From the NCBI RefSeq assembly GCF_008929045.1, contig NZ_VFAH01000013.1, positions 108,390 through 172,389 on the forward strand: a stretch of DNA of 64,000 nucleotides, in the 5' to 3' direction. The notes under the pieces are model-generated. The model worked only from the letters and a program-made list of their open reading frames with translations. It did not search any database and had not been told where the DNA came from. The translations under genes and the position numbers were made by a program. This stretch comes from Noviherbaspirillum aerium (GTDB lineage Bacteria; Pseudomonadota; Gammaproteobacteria; Burkholderiales; Burkholderiaceae_D). How positions within the stretch are numbered: position 1 is the stretch's first letter; every line of letters begins with the position of its first letter. This document shows positions 46,906 through 54,014 of this stretch, in pieces.

Positions 46906-47949
46906 ATGACTTTCGATGTAACAGTACAGCCGAGCGGTCGGCAGTTCACTTGCGAGGAAGGCGAAACCGTCCTCACGGCAGCGATCCGGGCTGGCATTGG
47001 TCTGCCGTACGGCTGCAAGAACGGCGCTTGCGGCAGTTGCAAGGGCAAGCTGCTCGGCGGCTCCGTCACGCATCGCGCCCACCAGGAGAAGGCACTGTCG
47101 GTCGCCGAGGAGGAAAAGGGTTTTGCCCTCTTCTGCTGTGCGACTCCGCATTCCGACATTGTGATCGAAGCGCGCGAAGTCGCCGGCATCGGCGAGATTC
47201 CCATCAAGAAGCTGCCTACCCGCGTCGCCAAGATCGACAAGGTGACCGATGATGTCGCCATCATTTCCCTGCAGTTGCCGGCGAACGAACGCCTGCAATA
47301 CAAGGCCGGCCAGTACATCGAATTCATGTTGAAGGATGGCAAGCGGCGCAGCTACAGCATGGCGAACGCGCCGCATCTCGACGAGCACCTGACACTGCAT
47401 ATCCGCCACATGCGCGGCGGCGTCTTCACCGATCATGTGTTCAACACCATGAAGGAGCGCGACATCCTGCGCTTCGAAGGGCCGCTCGGCACATTCTTCC
47501 TGCGCGAGGATTCCGAAAAGCCGATGGTGCTGCTGGCGTCGGGTACCGGTTTCGCGCCGATCAAGGCCATCGTCGAACAGGCCATTCATAACAGGACCAA
47601 GCGCCCGATGATCCTGTATTGGGGCGGACGCCGTCCGGGGGATCTTTACATGCAGTCGCTTTGCGAGGAATGGGCGAGGACCTTGCCCAACTTCAAGTAT
47701 GTGCCGGTTATTTCCAATGCAGAGCCGGAAGACAACTGGACCGGTCGTACCGGCTTCGTCCACCAGGCTGTCATGCAGGATCTGCCCGACCTGTCCGGTT
47801 ACCAGATCTATGCCTGCGGCGCCCCGGTCATGGTGGATTCGGCCAAGCGGGATTTCGTGGCGCAATGCAAGCTGCCGGAAGAAGAATTCTACGCAGATGC
47901 GTTCACATCGGAAGCCGATGGCGCGGATGCGGTTTTGACCCCGAAATAG
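46906..47949 (+). CDS. CDP-6-deoxy-delta-3,4-glucoseen reductase-like ferredoxin reductase
   Basis: A 347-residue electron-transfer flavoprotein. The N-terminal [2Fe-2S] ferredoxin domain has C37, C42, C45 and a fourth Cys at 77/78 (YGCKNGACGSC, FCCATP). The FAD domain shows RRSYSMANAP and the NAD domain LLASGTGFAPIKAIVEQA and YACGAPVMV. This matches the AscD/E3-like group often annotated in Burkholderiales without sugar genes nearby, so the actual electron acceptor is uncertain. ATG at 46906 has CAGGA five bases ahead. Confidence 0.88.
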   Translation: MTFDVTVQPSGRQFTCEEGETVLTAAIRAGIGLPYGCKNGACGSCKGKLLGGSVTHRAHQEKALSVAEEEKGFALFCCATPHSDIVIEAREVAGIGEIPIKKLPTRVAKIDKVTDDVAIISLQLPANERLQYKAGQYIEFMLKDGKRRSYSMANAPHLDEHLTLHIRHMRGGVFTDHVFNTMKERDILRFEGPLGTFFLREDSEKPMVLLASGTGFAPIKAIVEQAIHNRTKRPMILYWGGRRPGDLYMQSLCEEWARTLPNFKYVPVISNAEPEDNWTGRTGFVHQAVMQDLPDLSGYQIYACGAPVMVDSAKRDFVAQCKLPEEEFYADAFTSEADGADAVLTPK

Positions 47950-47952
47950 TTT

Positions 47953-47981
47953 TTGACGCACCCGGCAAAACGCCTTAACAT
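47953..47981 (+). promoter_or_regulatory. Promoter upstream of the candidate leader peptide
   Basis: TTGACG (47953-47958), a 17-bp spacer and TAACAT (47976-47981). The expected start point is about 47988-47989, at the ATG of the 22-codon frame. Confidence 0.55.
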
Positions 47982-47988
47982 TGACTTT

Positions 47989-48057
47989 ATGAATATGACT
48001 GCCAATTTCTTGCGACGCCGTCCCCTGCTTCCCCAGCCAGGGAAACCGTGCGCGTAA
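47989..48057 (+). CDS. Candidate 22-residue leader peptide
   Basis: ATG to TAA, 22 codons, encoding MNMTANFLRRRPLLPQPG and four more residues. It sits between a good promoter and an intrinsic terminator, 122 bases before an ArgD-like aminotransferase gene. Three successive Arg codons in the middle would fit attenuation by arginine, but this is inference. It would be translated from a leaderless or nearly leaderless transcript, as no ribosome site is present. The stretch could equally be a small RNA of about 117 bases. Confidence 0.35.
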   Translation: MNMTANFLRRRPLLPQPGKPCA

Positions 48058-48074
48058 GTGTTTGCTGCTCACTA

Positions 48075-48105
48075 AGCCACAGGTCCACCCTGTGGCTTTT
48101 TTTTT
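48075..48105 (+). terminator. Intrinsic terminator / attenuator before the ArgD-like gene
   Basis: AGCCACAG / CTGTGGCT stem with a seven-base loop and nine T residues. It lies 126 bases after the reductase stop, 17 bases after the leader frame, and upstream of the aminotransferase. Confidence 0.88.
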
Positions 48106-48178
48106 GAGCCCGTAGCCGTTTCTTGTTCGCCTTTCTCTTTTATTGCATTACAGCCATTTTTCCTCAGGAGCTATCGAG

Positions 48179-49381
48179 ATGGAATTCAGCCAGTACGACG
48201 TCAACGCACTCATGCAGATCACCAATCGGCCATCCATTGTTTTTACAGAAGGCCGCGGCATGTGGCTGACGGACAATAACGGCAAGCGCTATCTCGACTA
48301 TCTGCAGGGTTGGGCCGTCAACTGCCTCGGTCACTCGCCGCAATGCATCGTCGAAGCGATCAACGCCCAGGCCGGCAAGCTGCTCAATCCCTCACCCGCC
48401 TTCTACAACGAACCCTCCATCGTGCTGGCCTCGCTGCTGACAAAACATTCCGCCTTCGACCGCGTCTTCTTCGCCAACAGCGGCGCCGAAGCCAATGAAG
48501 GCGCGATCAAGCTGGCGCGCAAGTGGGGCAAGGTCAACAAGAATGCCGCCGGTGAGAACCGCTACGAAATCATCACCTTCAACCATGGCTTTCACGGCCG
48601 CACCCTGGCCACCATGTCGGCCAGCGGCAAGACGGGCTGGGACACCATGTTCGCGCCGCAGGTGCCGGGCTTTCCGAAAGCCGAGCTGAACGACATCGCC
48701 AGTGTCGAGCAGCTGATCACCGACAAGACGGTTGCCGTGATGCTTGAGCCGGTGCAAGGCGAAAGCGGCGTGATTCCCGCGACGCGTGAATTCATGCAGG
48801 CATTGCGCGCACTGACCAAGCAGCGCAATCTGCTGCTGATCGTCGATGAGGTACAGGCGGGCATGGGCCGCACGGGTGAATTGTTTGCATACCAGTTGTC
48901 AAACATCGAGCCGGACATCATGACCTTGGGCAAAGGCATCGGCGGAGGCGTTCCGCTGGCTGCCCTGCTTGCGCGCGAGGATGTCGCCGTATTTGAACCC
49001 GGCGAGCAAGGCGGCACCTACAACGGCAATCCGGTCATGACTGCGGTGGGCATCGCCGTGCTGAATGAATTGCTCAAGCCCGGTTTCCTGCAATCGGTCA
49101 AGGACAAGGGCGCTTACATGCGCGCCGAATTGCTCAAGCTGTGCGAGAAGCATGGCCTGGAGGGTGAGCGTGGCGAAGGTCTGCTGCGCGCGCTGAAACT
49201 GGGCAAGGACATCGGGCCGAAAATCGTGGAAACCGCACGCGACATGGAACCGGTTGGCCTGCTGCTGAACTCGCCGCGCCCCGACCTGCTGCGCTTCATG
49301 CCATCCCTGAATGTCAGCAAGGAAGAAATCGATCAGATGATTTCCATGCTGTCCGATATTCTGACCAAGCTCGGTCATTGA
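48179..49381 (+). CDS. Acetylornithine aminotransferase-like class III aminotransferase
   Basis: A 400-residue class III PLP enzyme resembling Arg[66 protein letters not shown] and the PLP lysine K252 in [16 protein letters not shown] are visible. It is likely to use acetylornithine or a related omega-amino donor. CAGGAG precedes the ATG at 48179; a TTG/ATG 36 bases upstream is less likely. Other arg genes are absent from the window. Confidence 0.9.
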   Translation: MEFSQYDVNALMQITNRPSIVFTEGRGMWLTDNNGKRYLDYLQGWAVNCLGHSPQCIVEAINAQAGKLLNPSPAFYNEPSIVLASLLTKHSAFDRVFFANSGAEANEGAIKLARKWGKVNKNAAGENRYEIITFNHGFHGRTLATMSASGKTGWDTMFAPQVPGFPKAELNDIASVEQLITDKTVAVMLEPVQGESGVIPATREFMQALRALTKQRNLLLIVDEVQAGMGRTGELFAYQLSNIEPDIMTLGKGIGGGVPLAALLAREDVAVFEPGEQGGTYNGNPVMTAVGIAVLNELLKPGFLQSVKDKGAYMRAELLKLCEKHGLEGERGEGLLRALKLGKDIGPKIVETARDMEPVGLLLNSPRPDLLRFMPSLNVSKEEIDQMISMLSDILTKLGH

Positions 49382-49433
49382 TCATTGACGTAGACCCGAC
49401 GTATCGGTGACAGGCAAAGGATAGTGCCGCTCA

Positions 49434-49488
49434 TGCCGCCTCTCTAAATGATGCGGCGGCATGCATCGCCTTACATTGAGAGGCGGCA
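49434..49488. repeat. Inverted repeat with 11-bp arms
   Basis: TGCCGCCTCTC (49434-49444) and GAGAGGCGGCA (49478-49488) flank a 33-base interior that itself has GCGGCGGC. It can form a cruciform or RNA hairpin directly before the terminator. Role unknown. Confidence 0.5.
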
Positions 49489-49495
49489 GTAAAAG

Positions 49496-49527
49496 AAAAA
49501 GGCAGTTGCTTCCGCAACTGCCTTTTG
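49496..49527. terminator. Bidirectional terminator between the ArgD-like gene and lpdA
   Basis: GGCAGTTGC / GCAACTGCC stem, TTCC loop, T-run on one side and A-run on the other, so it can end both convergent transcripts. Confidence 0.92.
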
Positions 49528-49627
49528 CCTTCTTCCTTTGCCTTTTTCTGCGCCCGGCCAGCCTGGTGAGACCGAATAGCCTGAATAGCCTGAGCGGCTA
49601 TGCTATTGCCATGGCGGCCTGACAGCG

Positions 49628-51481
49628 TTATTTCTTCCGCATCGGCGGCAGGTCGGTACAGACGCCTTCGAACACTTCCGCCGCCATGCCGATCGACTCT
49701 CCAAGGGTCGGATGCGGATGGATGGTCTTGCCGATATCAACCGCGTCAGCGCCCATTTCAATCGCCAGCGCGATCTCGCCGATCATGTCGCCCGCATGCG
49801 TGCCGACGATGCCGCCGCCGACGATGCGATGCGTTTCCGCATCGAACAGCAGCTTGGTGAAGCCCTCCTCGCGCCCATTGGCCACCGCGCGGCCGCTTGC
49901 GGCCCATGGGAACAAGCCCTTCTCCAGCTTGATGCCCTTGGCCTTGGCTTCATCTTCAGTAATGCCGACCCAGGCCACTTCCGGATCGGTGTAAGCCACG
50001 GACGGAATCACCCTTGCATCGAAATGCGACTTCTGGCCGGCGGCCGCTTCTGCCGCCACATGGGCTTCATGCACGGCCTTGTGCGCCAGCATGGGCTGGC
50101 CGACGATGTCGCCGATGGCGAAGATATGCGGCACGTTGGTGCGCATCTGCGAATCCACATTGATGAAGCCGCGATCGGTGACTGCCACGCCGGCCTTGTC
50201 TGCGGCGATCTTCTTGCCGTTCGGGCTGCGGCCCACCGCCATCAGCACCATGTCGTACATCTGCGGCTCCGGTGCGGCGACCGCAGGGTCTGCGCTTTCG
50301 AAAGTGACCTTGATGCCTTCGGCGAGCGCTTCCACGCCGACCGTCTTGGTCTTGGTCATGATGCGGTCGAAGCGCTTCTCGTTGAACTTCTGCCAGACTT
50401 TGACCATGTCGCGGTCCGCGCCCTGCATCAAGCCGTCCATCATCTCGACCACGTCGATACGTGCTCCGAGTGTTGAATAGACGGTCGCCATTTCCAGGCC
50501 GATGATGCCGCCGCCGATCACCAGCATGCGCTTCGGCACCTGGCGCAGTTCCAGCGCGCCGGTGGAATCGACGATGCGCGGGTCCTGCGGCACGAAAGGC
50601 AGATTCACAACGGACGAGCCGGCGGCGATGATGGCCTGCTTGAACTGCACCGTCTTCTTGCTGCCGTCAGCCGCGGCCACTTCGAGATGGTTGGCGCCGA
50701 CAAACTGGCCCACGCCCTGCACCACATTGACCTTGCGTGCCTTGGCCATGCCGGCCAGGCCGCCTGTCATCTTCTTGATGACCTTGTCCTTGTATTCACG
50801 CAGCTTGTCGATGTCAATCTCGGGCTTGGCGAAGGTGACGCCGTGCGCCGCCATCGCGGCGGTTTCATCAATGACGGCGGCCACATGCAGCAATGCCTTT
50901 GATGGTATGCAGCCTACATTGAGGCAGACGCCGCCAAGCGTGGCGAATCGCTCGACCAGCACGGTGTTCATGCCAAGATCGGCAGCGCGGAAAGCAGCTG
51001 AATAGCCGCCCGGACCGGCACCGAGCACCAGCATGTCGCACTGGATGTCGGCGGCACCGGTGAATGCCGCAGCGACCGGTGCGGGCGAGGATGCCGCTGC
51101 AGTGCCGGAGGCGGAAGAGGCGGAGGCTGCCGAAGCCGCCGGCGTGGATGTGCCATAACCGGCCGATGCATGCGCCGCGGCCTGGCCCGAGGCCGGGGCC
51201 GACGCAGCAGCTTGGCTCGATGCCTGGGCAGACGCAGCACCGGCTTCCGCCTCAAGCATGAGAAGCAGCGATCCTTCCGACACCTTGTCGCCCACCTTGA
51301 CCTTGAGTTCCTTGATCACGCCGGCATGGCTGGATGGAATCTCCATGCTGGCCTTGTCGGACTCGACCGTGATCAACGACTGGTCTACCTTGATGGTGTC
51401 GCCGGCCTTGACCAGCAGTTCGATGACTTCCACTTCCTTGAAGTCGCCGATATCGGGGACCTTTACTTCGATCATGCTCAT
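49628..51481 (-). CDS. lpdA: Dihydrolipoyl dehydrogenase (E3) with N-terminal lipoyl domain
   Basis: A 617-residue E3 of the pyruvate dehydrogenase complex. Residues 1-80 form a lipoyl domain with the target lysine K43 in [10 protein letters not shown]. An Ala/Ser-rich linker follows. The flavoprotein part has [18 protein letters not shown], redox disulfide [34 protein letters not shown] and the C-terminal His-Glu pair in [12 protein letters not shown] fused lipoyl domain is characteristic of beta- and some gammaproteobacteria. GGAG precedes the first ATG. Confidence 0.96.
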   Translation of the reverse strand: MSMIEVKVPDIGDFKEVEVIELLVKAGDTIKVDQSLITVESDKASMEIPSSHAGVIKELKVKVGDKVSEGSLLLMLEAEAGAASAQASSQAAASAPASGQAAAHASAGYGTSTPAASAASASSASGTAAASSPAPVAAAFTGAADIQCDMLVLGAGPGGYSAAFRAADLGMNTVLVERFATLGGVCLNVGCIPSKALLHVAAVIDETAAMAAHGVTFAKPEIDIDKLREYKDKVIKKMTGGLAGMAKARKVNVVQGVGQFVGANHLEVAAADGSKKTVQFKQAIIAAGSSVVNLPFVPQDPRIVDSTGALELRQVPKRMLVIGGGIIGLEMATVYSTLGARIDVVEMMDGLMQGADRDMVKVWQKFNEKRFDRIMTKTKTVGVEALAEGIKVTFESADPAVAAPEPQMYDMVLMAVGRSPNGKKIAADKAGVAVTDRGFINVDSQMRTNVPHIFAIGDIVGQPMLAHKAVHEAHVAAEAAAGQKSHFDARVIPSVAYTDPEVAWVGITEDEAKAKGIKLEKGLFPWAASGRAVANGREEGFTKLLFDAETHRIVGGGIVGTHAGDMIGEIALAIEMGADAVDIGKTIHPHPTLGESIGMAAEVFEGVCTDLPPMRKK

Positions 51482-53870
51482 AGCTTTAGCTCCGTTGTCA
51501 CGCTTCCCGGCCGGACGGCACCCGGAAGGGCATCATTTTTTAGTCTCTCATCGGGACGCTGTAAATCCGGAACGGCCCCGATGTGCTCTTGTCGAACTCT
51601 GCTCCCGCGTGCACGCCGATCTCGGCGATTTCCCGCGCGCTGGTTGCCTTGTCATACACCGCATACATCGCGCCGAGCGCGAAGTTGCGGCCACTGCCTA
51701 TGCCCCAGAAACGATCGAAGCTGAACACTTCCCGGTAGGAGTACACGCCGAAGATCCCGTGGGGATTCGCGATCAGCGCGGTGATCTGCGAAGACTCGTA
51801 GGGATCGTCCTCATCCTCCTTGGTATTCAGGAAGTACTTCTCCTTCAAGATTTCATGGACGCGGGAAAACGTCTCGAACACTTCCTCGCGGCTGCCAAGC
51901 TTGCACTCGTCTTCCATGCCGGTCAGCAGCTTGCGCATGACCGGGAAATGGGCAGCGGTACCGGCCAGCGTGACATAGGAATCGCCGACCGGGAAAATCT
52001 TTTCGTTGACTTCATACGCATGCGACAGCCGCGTATCACCGAAGGTAACGAGCGAATCCGATGCGATGGCAATCTGGTTGTTCTTCTTGACGACGACGCA
52101 AGTGGTCATTGTGAAACTCCGTAAGCAAGGAATGAAGCGCCAGGTCTTCAGGGAAAGAGAAGGATTCTCTCACTTTCCGCTGCAGTAGGCGCTCACCCTT
52201 CACTATTGGATTACAGCAAGGTCTTGCGCATGTCCCCGAGAACTTCCGCCAGATAGGCGGCAAAGCGCGCGCCCATGGCACCATCGATGACGCGGTGGTC
52301 GTATGACAGCGACAGCGGCAGCATCAGGCGCGGCGCGAACTGCTTGCCGTCCCATACCGGCTTGATCGCCGACTTGGACAGGCCGAGGATCGCGACTTCC
52401 GGCGCATTGATGATCGGTGTGAATGCCGTGCCGCCAATACCGCCAAGCGACGAGATGGTGAAGGTCGCACCCTGCATGTCGGCCGGCTTGAGCTTGCCGT
52501 CGCGCGCCTGCGCCGACAGGTCGCCCATTTCCTGCGCAATCTGGGAGATGCTCTTGGTGTCGGCATTCTTGATCACCGGGACCACCAGGCCATTCGGCGT
52601 GTCGGCGGCGAATCCGATGTTGTAGAACTTCTTCAGGATCAGGTTTTCGCCCTTCTCGTCGAGCGAGGAATTGAACGCGGGGAATTTCCTCAGCGCCGAT
52701 ACGCTGGCCTTGATCACGAAAGCCAGCATCGTGAGCTTGACGCCGGACTTGGCCATCGCCGCATTGGAATCCTTGCGGAATTCCTCGAGGTCGGTCACAT
52801 CGGCTTCGTCGAACTGGGTGACATGCGGAATCATGACCCAGTTGCGGTGCAGGTTCGGGCCGCTGATCTTCTTGATGCGGGAAAGCGGTAGCAGTTCGGT
52901 GGCGCCGAACTTGGAGAAGTCCAGGGACGGCCATGGTAGCAAATCCAGTCCCACGCCGCTGCCAGCCTTGGCGGCAGACGCAGACGGTGCGGCGGCGGCG
53001 CCCGACATGACCGACTTGACGAAATTCTGGATATCTTCGTGCAGGATGCGGCCCTTGGGTCCGCTGCCCGCCACGCGGCCGAGGTCCACGCCGAGTTCGC
53101 GGGCGAACTTGCGTACCGACGGCGACGCGTGCGCCTTGGCGCCGTTGGCAGGTGCCGGATCGAGAGCAGCGGTGGGCAGTGTCCTGGCTTCCGGAGCGGG
53201 AGCAGGCGTGGAAGCCGCAGCTGTAGCCGCAGCCGGTGCGGGCGCGCTTGCCTGGGCCGCTTGTGCAGGGGCTGCCGCCGCTGCGCCGCCTTCGGCAGCC
53301 AGCGTCAGGATCAGGGAACCCTTGGACACCTTGTCGCCGACCTTGACCTTCATTTCCTTGACCACGCCCGCGTGGCTGGACGGAATCTCCATGCTGGCCT
53401 TGTCCGATTCGACCGTCAGCAGCGACTGATCAACCTTCACCGTATCGCCCGGCTTGACCATCAGTTCGATGACTTCAACGTCCTTGAAGTCGCCGATGTC
53501 CGGCACTTCCACGTTGACCGTCGACGAGCCGCCGGAAGCGGAAGCCGGAGCCGGAGTAGCGGCAGCAGCGGCCGCTGGTGCCGCCGCTGCGGAAGCTGCC
53601 GGGGCCGGCGCTGCGGCCGCAGGTGCAGGCGCGGCGGACGCTGCGCCCTCCTCCAGGACCAGCAGCACGCTGCCTTCGGATACCTTGTCGCCCACCTTGA
53701 CGCTGATTTCCTTGATGACGCCGGCATGGCTGGAGGGAATCTCCATGCTCGCCTTGTCGGATTCCACCGTGATCAGCGACTGCTCCACCTTCACGGTGTC
53801 GCCGACCTTGACCAGCAGTTCGATGACTTCGACTTCCTTGAAATCGCCGATATCCGGGACTTTGACCGTT
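51290..53870 (-). repeat. Three near-identical lipoyl-domain coding modules
   Basis: About 160-base stretches at roughly 51290-51470 (lpdA), 53300-53520 and 53680-53870 (aceF) encode almost the same lipoyl module ([30 protein letters not shown]) and are also very similar in DNA. Shared ancestry with gene conversion is likely. Confidence 0.75.
51540..52109 (-). CDS. Betaproteobacterial proteasome homologue (BPH), Ntn-hydrolase
   Basis: A 189-residue protease-like protein of the proteasome/HslV superfamily. After Met removal the Thr nucleophile would be exposed (MTTCVVVKKN); Asp is at 17 (mature numbering, ASDSLV) and the Lys33 equivalent is in NEKIFPVG, three residues later than in HslV. GIGSGRNFALGAMYAVYDKA and SAREIAEIGVHAGAEFD match the HslV C-half. 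The shape fits BPH, described in Betaproteobacteria alongside Anbu. No HslU-type ATPase is nearby. It lies between aceF and lpdA on the same strand with its own GGAG site. Confidence 0.88.
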   Translation of the reverse strand: MTTCVVVKKNNQIAIASDSLVTFGDTRLSHAYEVNEKIFPVGDSYVTLAGTAAHFPVMRKLLTGMEDECKLGSREEVFETFSRVHEILKEKYFLNTKEDEDDPYESSQITALIANPHGIFGVYSYREVFSFDRFWGIGSGRNFALGAMYAVYDKATSAREIAEIGVHAGAEFDKSTSGPFRIYSVPMRD

Positions 53871-53878
53871 GTACTCAT
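52211..53878 (-). CDS. aceF: Dihydrolipoyllysine acetyltransferase (PDH E2)
   Basis: A 555-residue core subunit. Two lipoyl domains (about 1-76 and 118-195) each carry [10 protein letters not shown] with the lipoyl lysine (K42 in the first), joined by Ala/Pro-rich linkers. The peripheral-subunit-binding domain reads SPSVRKFARELGVDL and GSGPKGRILHEDI. The catalytic domain ends with SLSYDHRVIDGAMGARF, containing the His-Asp pair. It is 136 bases after aceE. Confidence 0.97.
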   Translation of the reverse strand: MSTTVKVPDIGDFKEVEVIELLVKVGDTVKVEQSLITVESDKASMEIPSSHAGVIKEISVKVGDKVSEGSVLLVLEEGAASAAPAPAAAAPAPAASAAAAPAAAAAATPAPASASGGSSTVNVEVPDIGDFKDVEVIELMVKPGDTVKVDQSLLTVESDKASMEIPSSHAGVVKEMKVKVGDKVSKGSLILTLAAEGGAAAAAPAQAAQASAPAPAAATAAASTPAPAPEARTLPTAALDPAPANGAKAHASPSVRKFARELGVDLGRVAGSGPKGRILHEDIQNFVKSVMSGAAAAPSASAAKAGSGVGLDLLPWPSLDFSKFGATELLPLSRIKKISGPNLHRNWVMIPHVTQFDEADVTDLEEFRKDSNAAMAKSGVKLTMLAFVIKASVSALRKFPAFNSSLDEKGENLILKKFYNIGFAADTPNGLVVPVIKNADTKSISQIAQEMGDLSAQARDGKLKPADMQGATFTISSLGGIGGTAFTPIINAPEVAILGLSKSAIKPVWDGKQFAPRLMLPLSLSYDHRVIDGAMGARFAAYLAEVLGDMRKTLL

Positions 53879-53969
53879 TGTGTTAGCTCCGTTCTCACCC
53901 TCTGCTTCAGCAAGCAGGGCCGAGGCGGACGAAGTTCAGCATCCATTGCCGACTCTCATCTCGCCCCAA

Positions 53970-53989
53970 CCCTCCCTTGCAAGGGAGGG
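53970..53989. repeat. 20-bp palindrome in the aceE-aceF spacer
   Basis: A perfect palindrome with half-site CCCTCCCTTG lies between aceE and aceF, about 90 bases upstream of the aceF start. It resembles short GGGAGGG-type dispersed repeats seen in Burkholderiales, and could form an RNA hairpin that tunes the E1:E2 ratio. Role inferred only. Confidence 0.5.
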
Positions 53990-54014
53990 AGTTGTTAGTC
54001 TTGTTAATTGAGAG

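Noticed and set aside
46897..48072. Extension of the epimerase frame to 48072 (696 codons)
   Set aside because: The upstream part is antisense to the ferredoxin-reductase gene and only the last 304 codons show a Rossmann fold.
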